Source of the DNA: an uncultured Muribaculum sp.
Lineage (GTDB): Bacteria > Bacteroidota > Bacteroidia > Bacteroidales > Muribaculaceae
NCBI RefSeq assembly: GCF_910583865.1
Contig: NZ_CAJTYX010000015.1
Span: forward strand, 1 to 64,000
DNA: 64,000 nt
Direction of reading: 5' to 3'
The notes beneath the pieces were generated by a model. It was not told the DNA's origin. It was given only the letters and a program-made list of their open reading frames with translations, and made no database searches. The position numbers were made by a program, and so were the translations under genes. Shown here piece after piece: positions 8,861-17,800 of the stretch (positions are counted from its first letter, which is position 1; each line of letters opens with the position of its first letter).

Positions 8861-10204
8861 CTATTCTCTGATCCGCGTGCTGCGCATGAAGAAATAGAGG
8901 AACAAGGCGGCCGCCAGAAACAGACTGACCGAGAAGCTGAGGATTATCCCGTAAGTGCCAAGTCCGAGAGGGAAGCCCATCATGTAGGTGGCTGGTACAC
9001 CCACGACCACGTAGCTCACAAAGGCTATCCATATCATAGGCATCACGTGGGAGGTGCCGCGCAAAGCGTTGGCGAAATTGATCTGCGTGGCGTCGCCGAG
9101 CTGGTACACTACCAACGGCACGATAAGCGCCACAGTAGCCTCGATCACGCGCACATCTTCCGTAAAGGCATGTATCATGTCGCGCTCGAACAGCACGAAT
9201 ATCAGCGACGAGATCGTGGCCAGGGTGAGTATTATATGGTAGCCGGCAAAGGCTATGCGCCTCATCTCCCGGCGGTCGCCGAGTCCGGAAGCGTTGGCCA
9301 CGAGCACCGACACGGCATTTCCCATGCTGTAGTAGATGCAGAAGCCCAGAGTGCCGGTGATCACGATTATCTGGAATGCCGCGAGCGACACCGCTCCGAG
9401 CCATCCGGCCATAATGGCGGCAAATGTGAACGAACCCGATTCGAACGTCATCTGCATGGCCACGGGCCACGACGTGCGGTTGACCTGCGCGGCCATGCGG
9501 GGTGTCATCCTACCCTCGCGGAATCCGGTGAAATAGTCGTGGAATTCGCGCCTAAGGCAGAATATCGCTATCACCGTAAGCGGGCATATGATGCGAGCCG
9601 TAAGTGTGCTGACACCCGCACCCATCAGCCCCATCTCGGGAAAGCCCCAGTGGCCGTAGATCAGCAGATAGTTTCCGAGGATATTCACCGCATTGGCCCC
9701 CAGCACTATCCACATGGGCAGGCGCGTGCGGTTGATGGCGAACAGCCATTGGGCGAACACGTTGAAGAGCGATATGGGGAGCAGTCCCGCAAGCACGATC
9801 AGATAGTACGGGCGTATGAGCGGCATAAGCTCCTCGGGCTGTCCGAGTCGGTCGAGATTGAGCCACAGCACAGTCATTATGCCTGTGACAAAAAGGGTAA
9901 AAGCCAGATTGAGCCATACCCCGGTGCGTATCATCGTGCCTATCGTGGCAAAACGCTTTTGGGTGAAAAGCGCGCCGATAAGCGGCGTAAGCCCGTATGT
10001 GAACCCCATGCAGGCGAAGTTGGCCACGTTGAACACATTGTTGACGAACGATGCCGAGGCAAGCGCCTCCGTCGAGTAGCGCCCGACCATGATGTTGTCG
10101 GCAAACGCCACCACGATCATGCCGAGCTGCCCTATCAGTATGGGCACCCCCAGCCTGATGATCGACCCGTAGTACTCCTTGTAACTTCTCCAGAATCCTT
10201 TCAT
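8861..10204 (-). CDS. MATE family multidrug/Na+ efflux transporter
   Basis: 447 residues with about 12 hydrophobic segments in two MatE halves. The N-terminal half begins IRLGVPILIGQLGMIVVAFADNIMVGRYS, which is typical of the family. It should export cationic or organic compounds across the inner membrane using a Na+ or H+ gradient. The gene is monocistronic on the minus strand. Its 5' region shares about 200 bp with the promoter-bearing repeat used by the divergent methyltransferase gene. Confidence 0.93.
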   Translation of the reverse strand: MKGFWRSYKEYYGSIIRLGVPILIGQLGMIVVAFADNIMVGRYSTEALASASFVNNVFNVANFACMGFTYGLTPLIGALFTQKRFATIGTMIRTGVWLNLAFTLFVTGIMTVLWLNLDRLGQPEELMPLIRPYYLIVLAGLLPISLFNVFAQWLFAINRTRLPMWIVLGANAVNILGNYLLIYGHWGFPEMGLMGAGVSTLTARIICPLTVIAIFCLRREFHDYFTGFREGRMTPRMAAQVNRTSWPVAMQMTFESGSFTFAAIMAGWLGAVSLAAFQIIVITGTLGFCIYYSMGNAVSVLVANASGLGDRREMRRIAFAGYHIILTLATISSLIFVLFERDMIHAFTEDVRVIEATVALIVPLVVYQLGDATQINFANALRGTSHVMPMIWIAFVSYVVVGVPATYMMGFPLGLGTYGIILSFSVSLFLAAALFLYFFMRSTRIRE

Positions 10205-10300
10205 CCCGCAAAGTTACGAAACAATCCCGACCAAACCACAACATCCCCGTCCATGACAACATTAACAGACATTGAACGAAATATAATTTCCGTATTTTTG

Positions 10301-10385
10301 CGTATCTTTGGCTATCGCCTTAGATACTCACGCTCGGCAAAGCCCAAATAAATTTGGCTTTGCGCTCGACTTATGCGTATCTTTG
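10301..10385 (+). repeat. Promoter-bearing hairpin repeat upstream of the methyltransferase
   Basis: This copy matches the repeat at 6724-6854 over about 85 bp. It begins with TATCTTTG (10303-10310), carries a GCAAAGC...GCTTTGC hairpin, and ends with TATCTTTG (10378-10385), 16 bp before the methyltransferase ATG. The TTTG in the right arm gives a second complete promoter. An extra TATTTTTG lies at 10293-10300. Confidence 0.8.
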
Positions 10386-10401
10386 TAATCCGATCAATTC
10401 A

Positions 10402-11688
10402 ATGGCACAAAATACTCTTAAATTCATCGACCTGTTTGCCGGTATAGGTGGAATCCGGAAAGGCTTGGAACTCGCGGCTGATGCTGTCGGAATCAAGTCT
10501 GAATGCGTGTTTACATCTGAAATCAAGCCTTACGCGCTAACCGTCCTCAAGCAGAATCATCCTACCGAAGAAATAAAAGGAGATATTACCCGGATAAACG
10601 TAGACACCATCCCTGACTTCGACATACTTTGTGCCGGCTTTCCTTGTCAGGCATTTAGCGCTGCGGGAAACCGCAAGGGATTTGCAGACACCCGTGGGAC
10701 ACTCTTCTTTGATGTAGAAAGAATCTTGTCGGCAAAGAAACCCAAAGGATTCATCCTCGAAAATGTCGAAGGCCTTGTAAACCATGATGGAGGGAAAACT
10801 CTTCGCACAATACTGCAGCACCTCGAAGCGATAGGATACAAGGTTAGTCATGCGATCCTTAATTCAAGATTCTTCGGCGTGCCACAGGAGAGGAAAAGGA
10901 TATATATTGTAGGCACTTTTAAAACACATATCAACCTCGCCAACTTCCCCGTTAAAGAAAAAAATCTCGAAAGCATCCTCGAATCCGGGTTGCCCGTTTT
11001 AGATTCGCCATTCACCAGACTTCTCCTTTCAAAATATAGTATTCCCGAACTTTATGGCAAATCCATCAAAGATAAACGCGGAGGTAAAAACAACATCCAT
11101 AGTTGGGACATCGATTTAAAGGGAGAAACCACAGCAGAGGAAAAAGAACTGCTGAATGTCATTCTTACGGAGAGAAGAAAAAAAATCTGGGCTGAAGCCT
11201 ATAACATCGACTGGATGGATGGTATGCCCCTTACTTTAGAAATGATCGGTAGCTTTTATCACAAAAAAGACAACCTCAAAAACATTCTCGACAGTCTTGT
11301 CAAGAAAGGCTATTTAGTAACTGAACATCCTAAACGAAAAATAGTCACTCGAGATTTACTCGGCAATGAGACAATAGAAAGGAAACAAGACCCCACTTTG
11401 CCTAAGGGATATAATATAGTTACCGGAAAACTCAGTTTCGAGATCAATAAGATTCTTGATCCTCGCGGCATTGCTCCAACCCTGGTAGCAATGGATATGC
11501 AGAAGCTCGTAGTGGCGGATGGCAATGGACTCAGAAGGCTTACATTGAAAGAGGGACTCAGGTTATTCGGCTACCCCGAAGATTATAAATTTAATGTTAC
11601 AGAAAAAAACGGTTTTGACTTATTGGGTAACACTGTTGTTGTTCCTGTAATTAAAGCTGTGTGTGAACGCTTATTAAAATCTATATAA
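10402..11688 (+). CDS. DNA (cytosine-5) methyltransferase of a type II R-M system
   Basis: 428 residues from the ATG at 10402, which directly precedes MAQNTLKFIDLFAGIGG. Motif I is FAGIGGIRKG. Motif IV is GFPCQAFSAAG with catalytic Cys82. Motif VI is ENVEGL, motif VIII QERKRIYIVG, and motif X GNTVVVPVIKAV at the end. The variable region between VIII and IX is about 200 residues and defines the recognition site, which cannot be read from sequence. The stop overlaps the next ATG by one base, so the gene is translationally linked to the endonuclease and protects the host sites. AT content is higher than in neighbouring core genes, which suggests acquisition. Confidence 0.95.
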   Translation: MAQNTLKFIDLFAGIGGIRKGLELAADAVGIKSECVFTSEIKPYALTVLKQNHPTEEIKGDITRINVDTIPDFDILCAGFPCQAFSAAGNRKGFADTRGTLFFDVERILSAKKPKGFILENVEGLVNHDGGKTLRTILQHLEAIGYKVSHAILNSRFFGVPQERKRIYIVGTFKTHINLANFPVKEKNLESILESGLPVLDSPFTRLLLSKYSIPELYGKSIKDKRGGKNNIHSWDIDLKGETTAEEKELLNVILTERRKKIWAEAYNIDWMDGMPLTLEMIGSFYHKKDNLKNILDSLVKKGYLVTEHPKRKIVTRDLLGNETIERKQDPTLPKGYNIVTGKLSFEINKILDPRGIAPTLVAMDMQKLVVADGNGLRRLTLKEGLRLFGYPEDYKFNVTEKNGFDLLGNTVVVPVIKAVCERLLKSI

Positions 11689-12452
11689 TGTTTTTCTTCT
11701 TCAATAACGACGCGAACAGAGCACAAGAGATATACGACCTGCTGATGGCCGATTTCGGCTTCAAAGGAGCTACAGGCAAAATCTCTTTTAAGCTGAATGA
11801 CTTCAACATCACAGTAGATCAAAACAATATCGTGGGGAATATCTTGGAAGAATGGCTCGATAAATGGATGACCTCAAAAGGTATTCCTCATGTCCATAAC
11901 CACCGACAGTCCTCTCCGGATTTCTGGCTGAACCCGGATGATACCGAAAACGACTGGTTGGAGATTAAATCTTTCACCGGTAGCCCGAACTTCGATATTG
12001 CATCTTATATGAGCTTTATAAATCTCATCATAGAAAAGCCGTATAAGCTCCATTCCAATTATCTTCTCATAAAATACAAAATGGAGAATGGTACAATAAT
12101 CATTGAGAACTGCTGGTTGAAGAAAATCTGGGAAATATGCTGTACAAGCGAAAGATGGAGCATAAAAGTGCAATGCAAAAGCAATATCATCAACAACATA
12201 CGCCCTGCCGTATGGTATTCTGACAAGAAAGAGTATCCTACATTTGAATCTTTGGAAGATTTCTTGTCCGCATTGGAACAAACTGTCTATAGATACAAAG
12301 GCACTAATGCCATCGCCGAAACATGGTTGGAGAAGGTAATCAGCAGTTATAAGCGATTCTATGGCATAGAACTGAAAATATCCCGATGGATGGACATCAA
12401 ACATAAATATATTCATGACGGGCACAAGGGAATTCGGCCACGTAATGAATGA
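11688..12452 (+). CDS. Type II restriction endonuclease, NgoBV-like
   Basis: 254 residues. A PD-(D/E)XK nuclease core is visible: Pro77-Asp78 in SPDFWLN, then Glu92-Ile-Lys94 in WLEIKSF. The N-terminal FKLNDFNITVDQNNIVGNILEEW and the TGSPNFDIASY segments resemble the NgoBV/NlaIV-type restriction endonuclease family. That family cuts GGNNCC in Neisseria, but specificity here is not proven. The ATG overlaps the methyltransferase stop (ATAATG), the classic arrangement of a type II pair. It should cleave unmodified incoming DNA in the cytoplasm. Confidence 0.82.
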   Translation: MFFFFNNDANRAQEIYDLLMADFGFKGATGKISFKLNDFNITVDQNNIVGNILEEWLDKWMTSKGIPHVHNHRQSSPDFWLNPDDTENDWLEIKSFTGSPNFDIASYMSFINLIIEKPYKLHSNYLLIKYKMENGTIIIENCWLKKIWEICCTSERWSIKVQCKSNIINNIRPAVWYSDKKEYPTFESLEDFLSALEQTVYRYKGTNAIAETWLEKVISSYKRFYGIELKISRWMDIKHKYIHDGHKGIRPRNE

Positions 12453-12479
12453 TTTCATGTTGAAAAACATATTGCTCGA

Positions 12480-12511
12480 TTTGCATATTACATCATTTTG
12501 AAGTAAATTTG
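12480..12511 (+). promoter_or_regulatory. Promoter for the Ser/Thr/Pro-rich protein gene
   Basis: TTTG at 12480-12483, a 20-bp spacer and TAAATTTG at 12504-12511 match the Bacteroidetes consensus. The A/T-rich leader ends at the ATG at 12571. Confidence 0.65.
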
Positions 12512-12570
12512 CATCGTAATAAGTTCCTCATCCAAATGATGGATAACCATTATCTTAATATTTTTATTTT

Positions 12571-13203
12571 ATGAAAACACCAAGATACAAATTTGACGAG
12601 GCATGGCTCGCCGCCTTGCAGTGTGTGCTCCCCGAAGATTCAAGACGCTACGAGCGCCTGGTACGCGACTATATCGAAACCGGGAAAGAGGTCGACAATG
12701 AGTTCAATGACAGTGATTTCCGAAGCACATGGATAGTAATAAAGGCAATGATCGACACACGAAAGACACGCAACCGACGCGCCGCAGAGCGTCGTCGCCA
12801 ACGCCGCCTACAGTCAGCGGCCACCACCTCTCCCGCAACACGTGCAACGGCCTCACCGGACACGGACACCCCATCCTCCGTAAAAACGCCATCAGTTCCG
12901 GCAATACCATTCCCCGATAAAACACCGTCCAAGCCTACCATATCATCCCCTAAAGGCACAGAATACAAAGACCGGAAATCCAAAATCCCACAGCCGTCTA
13001 CCCCAGCGCCCCCTCAACCGGACGCCGGCAAGCGCACCGACAACAATCCCAAAGCCGCACAAACACCAACCAAGACAACAGGAAAGCCCAAACTACGCCT
13101 CCCGTCCGACCGCTCGCGCACTCGTGGCCGCAAATCCCCGGCATTCCCATATTCCCGAAGCCGCGACAACGCTTCCGGACACACGTCGCCCTTTCGCGGA
13201 TAA
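12571..13203 (+). CDS. Hypothetical protein with basic helix and Ser/Thr/Pro-rich tail
   Basis: 210 residues, family not recognised. Residues 1-60 look like a compact helical domain (FDEAWLAALQCVLPEDSRRYERL and STWIVIKAMIDTR). They are followed by a very basic helix (RNRRAAERRRQRRLQ, about 66-80). Residues 80-210 are low complexity, rich in Thr, Ser, Pro and Lys, and end FPYSRSRDNASGHTSPFRG. There is no signal peptide. Charge and layout suggest nucleic-acid association, but this is inference. A 91% identical copy of the last 66 bp lies 1186 bp downstream, beyond the toxin-antitoxin pair, so the locus has been duplicated or used as an integration site. Confidence 0.7.
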   Translation: MKTPRYKFDEAWLAALQCVLPEDSRRYERLVRDYIETGKEVDNEFNDSDFRSTWIVIKAMIDTRKTRNRRAAERRRQRRLQSAATTSPATRATASPDTDTPSSVKTPSVPAIPFPDKTPSKPTISSPKGTEYKDRKSKIPQPSTPAPPQPDAGKRTDNNPKAAQTPTKTTGKPKLRLPSDRSRTRGRKSPAFPYSRSRDNASGHTSPFRG

Positions 13204-13204
13204 T
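13139..13204 (+). repeat. Left copy of a 66-bp direct repeat (3' end of the hypothetical gene)
   Basis: Bases 13139-13204 match 14325-14390 without gaps and with six mismatches. Weaker similarity continues for about 14 bp. The two copies flank the AbiEii-type gene pair. Confidence 0.85.
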
Positions 13205-13248
13205 GACCTATGACGCAAAACTCATTCCTGCTGGCTTTTCTCTCACAA

Positions 13249-13280
13249 TTTGTTATTTAGTTGCGAAATCACTATTTTTG
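13249..13280 (+). promoter_or_regulatory. Promoter for the AbiEii-type pair, very close to the ATG
   Basis: TTTG at 13249-13252, a 20-bp spacer and TATTTTTG at 13273-13280 fit the consensus well. The first ATG of the downstream frame is at 13286, only 5 bases after the -7 box. Either the mRNA is leaderless or translation starts at the next ATG, at 13325. Confidence 0.7.
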
Positions 13281-13285
13281 CAACA

Positions 13286-13654
13286 ATGACAATAAGAGAC
13301 AAGAACCGGATCAACGAGATAAAAATGGATCTTCTTGACAGACTCAAGAAGGAGCATGCTTTTTGGCCATATCGATCAGACACACTCACGACAGACACAC
13401 TCGACGATGCTCAATTGATTGCCTTCACCATGCGGTATCTTGATTTGCCGGACATAAAGACCCTGTTCCTGATATACTCAAAAAAGAAAATAAAAGACTC
13501 CTGGAAAAAACTGCTTCTCCCGGAAGGAGAATACCTGTATACGCTTAATCGTTTCTTTGCATGGTATTATTTCCGGGCCAAGAATCCCGACTCATATCTT
13601 AAATCGCTCGAAACGCGCCGCATCAACAACCTCATTCACGATACCGGATTATGA
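13286..13654 (+). CDS. Putative antitoxin partner of AbiEii-type toxin
   Basis: 122 residues from 13286, or 109 if the internal ATG at 13325 is used. It is helical and charged, with FWPYRS near the N-terminus and LYTLNRFFAWYYFRAKNPDSYL near the C-terminus. It is not the classical winged-helix AbiEi antitoxin. In position, size and general pattern it resembles short DUF6922-like proteins found upstream of AbiEii genes in Bacteroidales (tentative). Its stop overlaps the toxin start by four bases (ATGA), so the two are translationally coupled. The antitoxin role is inferred from this arrangement. Confidence 0.68.
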   Translation: MTIRDKNRINEIKMDLLDRLKKEHAFWPYRSDTLTTDTLDDAQLIAFTMRYLDLPDIKTLFLIYSKKKIKDSWKKLLLPEGEYLYTLNRFFAWYYFRAKNPDSYLKSLETRRINNLIHDTGL

Positions 13655-14301
13655 AAGGTCTCGCACCACATGTATCCCGCATATTTGAAGCTGTATCACA
13701 GCTCGATTGTATAAGCCCTTACGTGTTGGTAGGTGGAACGGCTCTTTCATTACAACTGGGCACACGAAGGAGCGAAGATCTCGATTTTATGTCGTGGCGC
13801 AAGTCAAAACATGAAAAAAGAGAGGTCGACTGGCCTCGCATCCAAAAAGAGCTCTCATCCGTCGGCACTATTGACCGATGCGACATATTGGACATAGACC
13901 ATGTGGAATTCGTTGTCAATGATGTCAAGATTTCATTATATGCCAATCCTAATTATTCACCGGTAACACAAGAAATCCCATTCATCAACAATATAAGGCT
14001 TGCCGACCTTACATCAATCGAAGCGATGAAAATGGAGGTAATGCTTCGCAGAAGTAAATTCCGTGATTACTACGACATATACTCGTTGCTCGAAGCCGGT
14101 GTCAATCTGCATGATATGATGAATCTTGCATTAAAGTATTCGGGCCATCGATTAAAATCGAAAAATCTCATTGCAATGCTGACGCGTTCTGATCGATTCC
14201 TCCCCGATGCAAAATTTAAATCACTCGACCCTGTATATGAAATATCTCCCAAAGATATCGAACGAAAAATAATTTCGTTGATTGCCGATGATATGGCATG
14301 A
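13651..14301 (+). CDS. AbiEii/AbiGii-type nucleotidyltransferase toxin
   Basis: 216 residues. The nucleotidyltransferase signature VGGTALSLQLGTRRSEDLDF carries Gly28-Gly29 and the metal-binding Asp43/Asp45 pair. The downstream EAMKMEVMLRRSKFRDYYDIY motif is typical of the AbiEii toxin family. Family members transfer nucleotides to tRNA or protein targets and cause reversible growth arrest, and some confer abortive infection against phage. The partner gene overlaps by 4 bp. The pair has a private promoter and lies between two copies of the same 66-bp sequence, consistent with a horizontally acquired module. Confidence 0.88.
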   Translation: MKGLAPHVSRIFEAVSQLDCISPYVLVGGTALSLQLGTRRSEDLDFMSWRKSKHEKREVDWPRIQKELSSVGTIDRCDILDIDHVEFVVNDVKISLYANPNYSPVTQEIPFINNIRLADLTSIEAMKMEVMLRRSKFRDYYDIYSLLEAGVNLHDMMNLALKYSGHRLKSKNLIAMLTRSDRFLPDAKFKSLDPVYEISPKDIERKIISLIADDMA

Positions 14302-14324
14302 AAACGCATTATTCCTTGCCGAAA

Positions 14325-14390
14325 CGGCATTCCCCTACTCCCGAAGCCGCGACAACGCTTCCGGTCGCACGTCTCCCTCTCGCGGATAAT
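14325..14390 (+). pseudogene. Remnant of a second copy of the Ser/Thr/Pro-rich protein 3' end
   Basis: Bases 14330-14389 would encode FPYSRSRDNASGRTSPSRG and a stop. This matches the C-terminus of the 12571-13203 protein (FPYSRSRDNASGHTSPFRG) at 17 of 19 positions. No upstream coding sequence of that paralogue remains between it and the AbiEii stop at 14301. It forms the right copy of a direct repeat bracketing the toxin-antitoxin pair. Confidence 0.8.
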
Positions 14391-14421
14391 CACCGATAAC
14401 GCGGAAATACCGAACGTTTAT

Positions 14422-14445
14422 GCTGAGAGGGGTTCTCAGCCTTTT
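14422..14445 (+). terminator. Rho-independent terminator
   Basis: GCTGAGA (14422-14428) pairs with TCTCAGC (14434-14440) around a GGGGT loop and is followed by CTTTTT. It probably served the original gene whose 3' end is now at 14390, and it ends transcription from the toxin-antitoxin pair. Confidence 0.8.
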
Positions 14446-14826
14446 TGCGAACCGTCCATGTCGAGGAATCATCTACACATATTGATGAGCCACCAACATA
14501 ATATTATGGTGCAAGTCTGGGTCTCTAAAAAAAATCTGCATTTTTTTAAATTTGTTTAAGTAAAAGGATGTCTGAGTGTGTCACTATTACAGAAAGGTGG
14601 GACTCTCCTGACTCTTGACCTTGCGCAACCTATGCCACAGCTATCTGCCGCAGATGCCTCCGGCATGTGCGGCAACAGCAGAAAACCGGACAACTTCTGC
14701 GATCTACCATACTATCAGGTAATCATACAATCAAACCAAGGCTGTCCTTCCATGAGAAGGCACAAGTCCCCCGACGTGGCATGACCGCCTTGAACATATT
14801 TTTTATTAACCTAATCTACAACCTAA
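14446..14826 (+). other. Gene-free stretch with a long hairpin, upstream of GH85
   Basis: No convincing coding frame is visible. A possible -7 box TAAATTTG is at 14547-14554, without a good -33 element. A strong hairpin is formed by TGCCGCA (14646-14652) with TGCGGCA (14668-14674) and an inner ATGCC/GGCAT stem around TCC, interrupted only by a G-G pair. If the box is used, the GH85 transcript has a leader of about 270 nt containing this structure. No known riboswitch class is recognised. Confidence 0.5.
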
Positions 14827-17800
14827 ATGAGTTTCAAAAATCTACTCACTTCGGCTATAATAGCCTCGTCCATAATAGGTTATGGGGGGGGTACAGCTGA
14901 TGCCCAACAGCCCTACGCGGGATGCTGGTTTCCAGATGACGTAAGGGACTGGACACCCGAGTACGACAAGGACGCGAAGTTCAACCGCTCGCGCATCCCT
15001 CTGAAAAAACGCCTCCGCACCCCGGAGCCTATGAAGGCCAATGCCGAGCAGTTCGAGGAAGGACAGCTCATGCTCGAGGCCGTATCAGCCAAGATGTGCG
15101 GACAGTGCTCCGCCCAGGGCTTCGACAATTTCATAGGCTATCTGCCCACCTACTGGCAGTACTACGAGAAGCTTGTCAACTGGGGCGGTGCCGATGACGA
15201 AGGTATCATCGTATTCCCTCCCGCAGGCACTGTCGATGCAGCCCACACGCAGGGCACCAAAGTCTACGCCACCATCTTCTTCCAGGCCACTACCAATGGT
15301 AAACCCTGGGCCAAGCAGATAGTGACCGAGGAGGACGGCAAGTTCCCCTACGCCGAGCAGCTCTACAAGATGGCCAAGTACTACAATATCGACGGCTATT
15401 TCATCAACGACGAGAGCCACCAGGGTCTCCAGAGCACATGGATAAGCTGGGTGAAATACTTCTATGAAGTAGCAGAGGCCGACGGCGACATGAACATGGA
15501 GATCGTGTGGTACGATGCCAGCAACTACCCCGCCGTCAACATGCTAAAGACCAATCCTCGCAGCTCCCACTTCATAGACTACGGAGGTGGTGCGGGCGAC
15601 TACCGCGGCTATGCCGACCAGATCGGCAGCACCGTCGAGGAGACATTCCACCGCATATACGGCGGCATAGAATGTGCACGTGCCGGACTCACGAGCTTCG
15701 GCAGCTCCTTGAACACAGCCTATCCGCGCACCGGCCATGTCGGCTCTCTGGCACTCTTCTGTCCGGAGGAGCACACGTGGAAGGACAATGTCAACAAGCT
15801 GTTCTTCACCGAGAACGCCCGTGGCGAACAGGCCTACGAGGCCATGCGCAAGACTTTCGAAAGCGAGCGCCGCACATATGTCAACAACGACGGTGACCCC
15901 TCCAAGATAACCTCGGGCGAGGGATCGATGTGGAGCGCTCCCTGGCGCGGTTTCGCAGGATGCCTCGTGGAGTCGACATCTATCGACGTTTTTCCCTTCA
16001 TCACCTCGTTCAACGTGGGCAACGGCAAGCACCGCTTCGTGGAGGGCGTGATCGAAGGCACACGCGACTATAGCCACGCCGGTATGCAGAGCTACCTGCC
16101 CACATGGCGCTGGTGGATCGAGAACGGCGATAACCTTAAAGAGTCAATCGACTGGGACGACGCATACTCCGGGGGCAACTCCATGCTTATATCCGGCTCG
16201 CTTTCCGCAGGATCCCACCTGATGCGCCTCTACAAGATGGTGGCTCCGTGCGACGGCGGCAAGCTGCGCCTCGTCTACAAGAGCAACAACGCAGTGACCC
16301 CGGTGCTGCGCCTCTCCACTCAGAGCACCGTCGATCCCGACATGGAGATCAATGCCTCCTCGACCTCGCAGACCAACGGTTGGACCGTCGCCGAATACGA
16401 CCTCACCCCGGCCAATGGCAAGACCATCTACATGGTGGCATTCGACCTCAAGGCCGATGCCGACATCGCCGCCTACGAGATGCGCCTGGGCCAGATGGTA
16501 ATCATCCCTGCGGGATACTCGCCCAAGGCTGTGGATATCACCAACCTCACCATCCAGAACAAGCTCGGTGAAGAAGGCGGCGACATCCGCGTAACCTGGG
16601 ACTGGGCCGACAACTCCGACCTCGACCATTTCGACATCTACACCATCGATGCGGCAGGCAAGCGCACACTCGCCGGTCAGACCCGCGGCGAAGGCTACTA
16701 CATTCCCGAAGTGAAGCGCGCAGGCACAGAAAGCGGCATCAACGTGGAGGTAGTGCCCGTTATGAAAGATGCCTCCAAGGGCATCGCAAAGACCGTCATA
16801 GCCGAATATCCCAAAGCCACCGCACCGGTGGTGAAGATCCGCACCTCATGCTCCTATGCCAAGGTGGGCCAGGAGATCACCCTGACTGCCACCGGCACGT
16901 TCCTGCCATCAGCATGCAAGTGGATCCTCCCCGAGGGAATGGCCTTTGCCGAAGGTTGCGACGGCACGGAGTTCACAACTCGTGTACACGCCGATGCTCT
17001 TGGCTCCTATACAGTCAAGGCTCAGCTGACCAATGAGGTCGGCACAGGCGAGGCCGAGGCTTTCGTATTCGAAGTGCTCTCTGACGGCGACTATGCCGAC
17101 ATACGCAATGTGGCCCTTAACAAGAGCATTCACTCTCAGAGCGCAGCCGCAAGCTATCTACAGACGGCAAGCAACCTTGTCGACGGCGACCGTAAGCCCT
17201 ACAATATTGACAAGAAATGGTGTTCCACCGGCAAGAATCCGTATGCCGTGATCAATCTCGGTGACGTATATGTGCTCTACGGATTTGCTTTCTTCGACTG
17301 CAATTCAGGCCGTGAAACATACAACAATATAGAGAAATACCAGATCCAGACAAGTCTCGACGCAAAGACATGGACCACCGTGGTCGATGAGACCGGACGT
17401 GGTGCCGATGACGTGAAGTACGACTATATATATCCCGTAAAGGCCCGTTATGTGAAACTGGCACCTTACGGCGACAATAACATCACCACCCGTGTCTGGG
17501 AGTTCGAGACCTATGGTCGCGAGGCTATCTCGCTGTCGCTGGAGGCCCCGCAAGAAATATCGGTAGTCGCAGGCGAGCCTCAGACCGTCACCGTGGCATA
17601 TGACCTCAAGGGAGAATCACGCGACAATCTACAGTGCACGGTTACGCCCGGAGGAAATCTCATCGTAGGCGAGGTAATCGAAGATGCCGACAAGGCCACA
17701 TTCTCTTTTGATGTCACCGGAGAAAGAATTCTTGGCGCATCGCAACTGACAGTAAGGGTGGAGAACGGCGGCGTCGTGCGCGAGCATGTAATCACCGTGA

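Noticed and set aside
9047..10351. Long plus-strand frame opposite the MATE gene
   Set aside because: It is the complement of a clear MATE transporter, has skewed His/Arg-rich composition and matches no family.
14578..14784. 68-codon frame in the region before GH85
   Set aside because: No start context, no family-like sequence, and it spans a strong hairpin. Treated as non-coding.
14427..14820. tRNA, 6S or RNase P RNA gene
   Set aside because: No cloverleaf, no conserved RNase P core segments and no 6S-type central bubble could be recognised.
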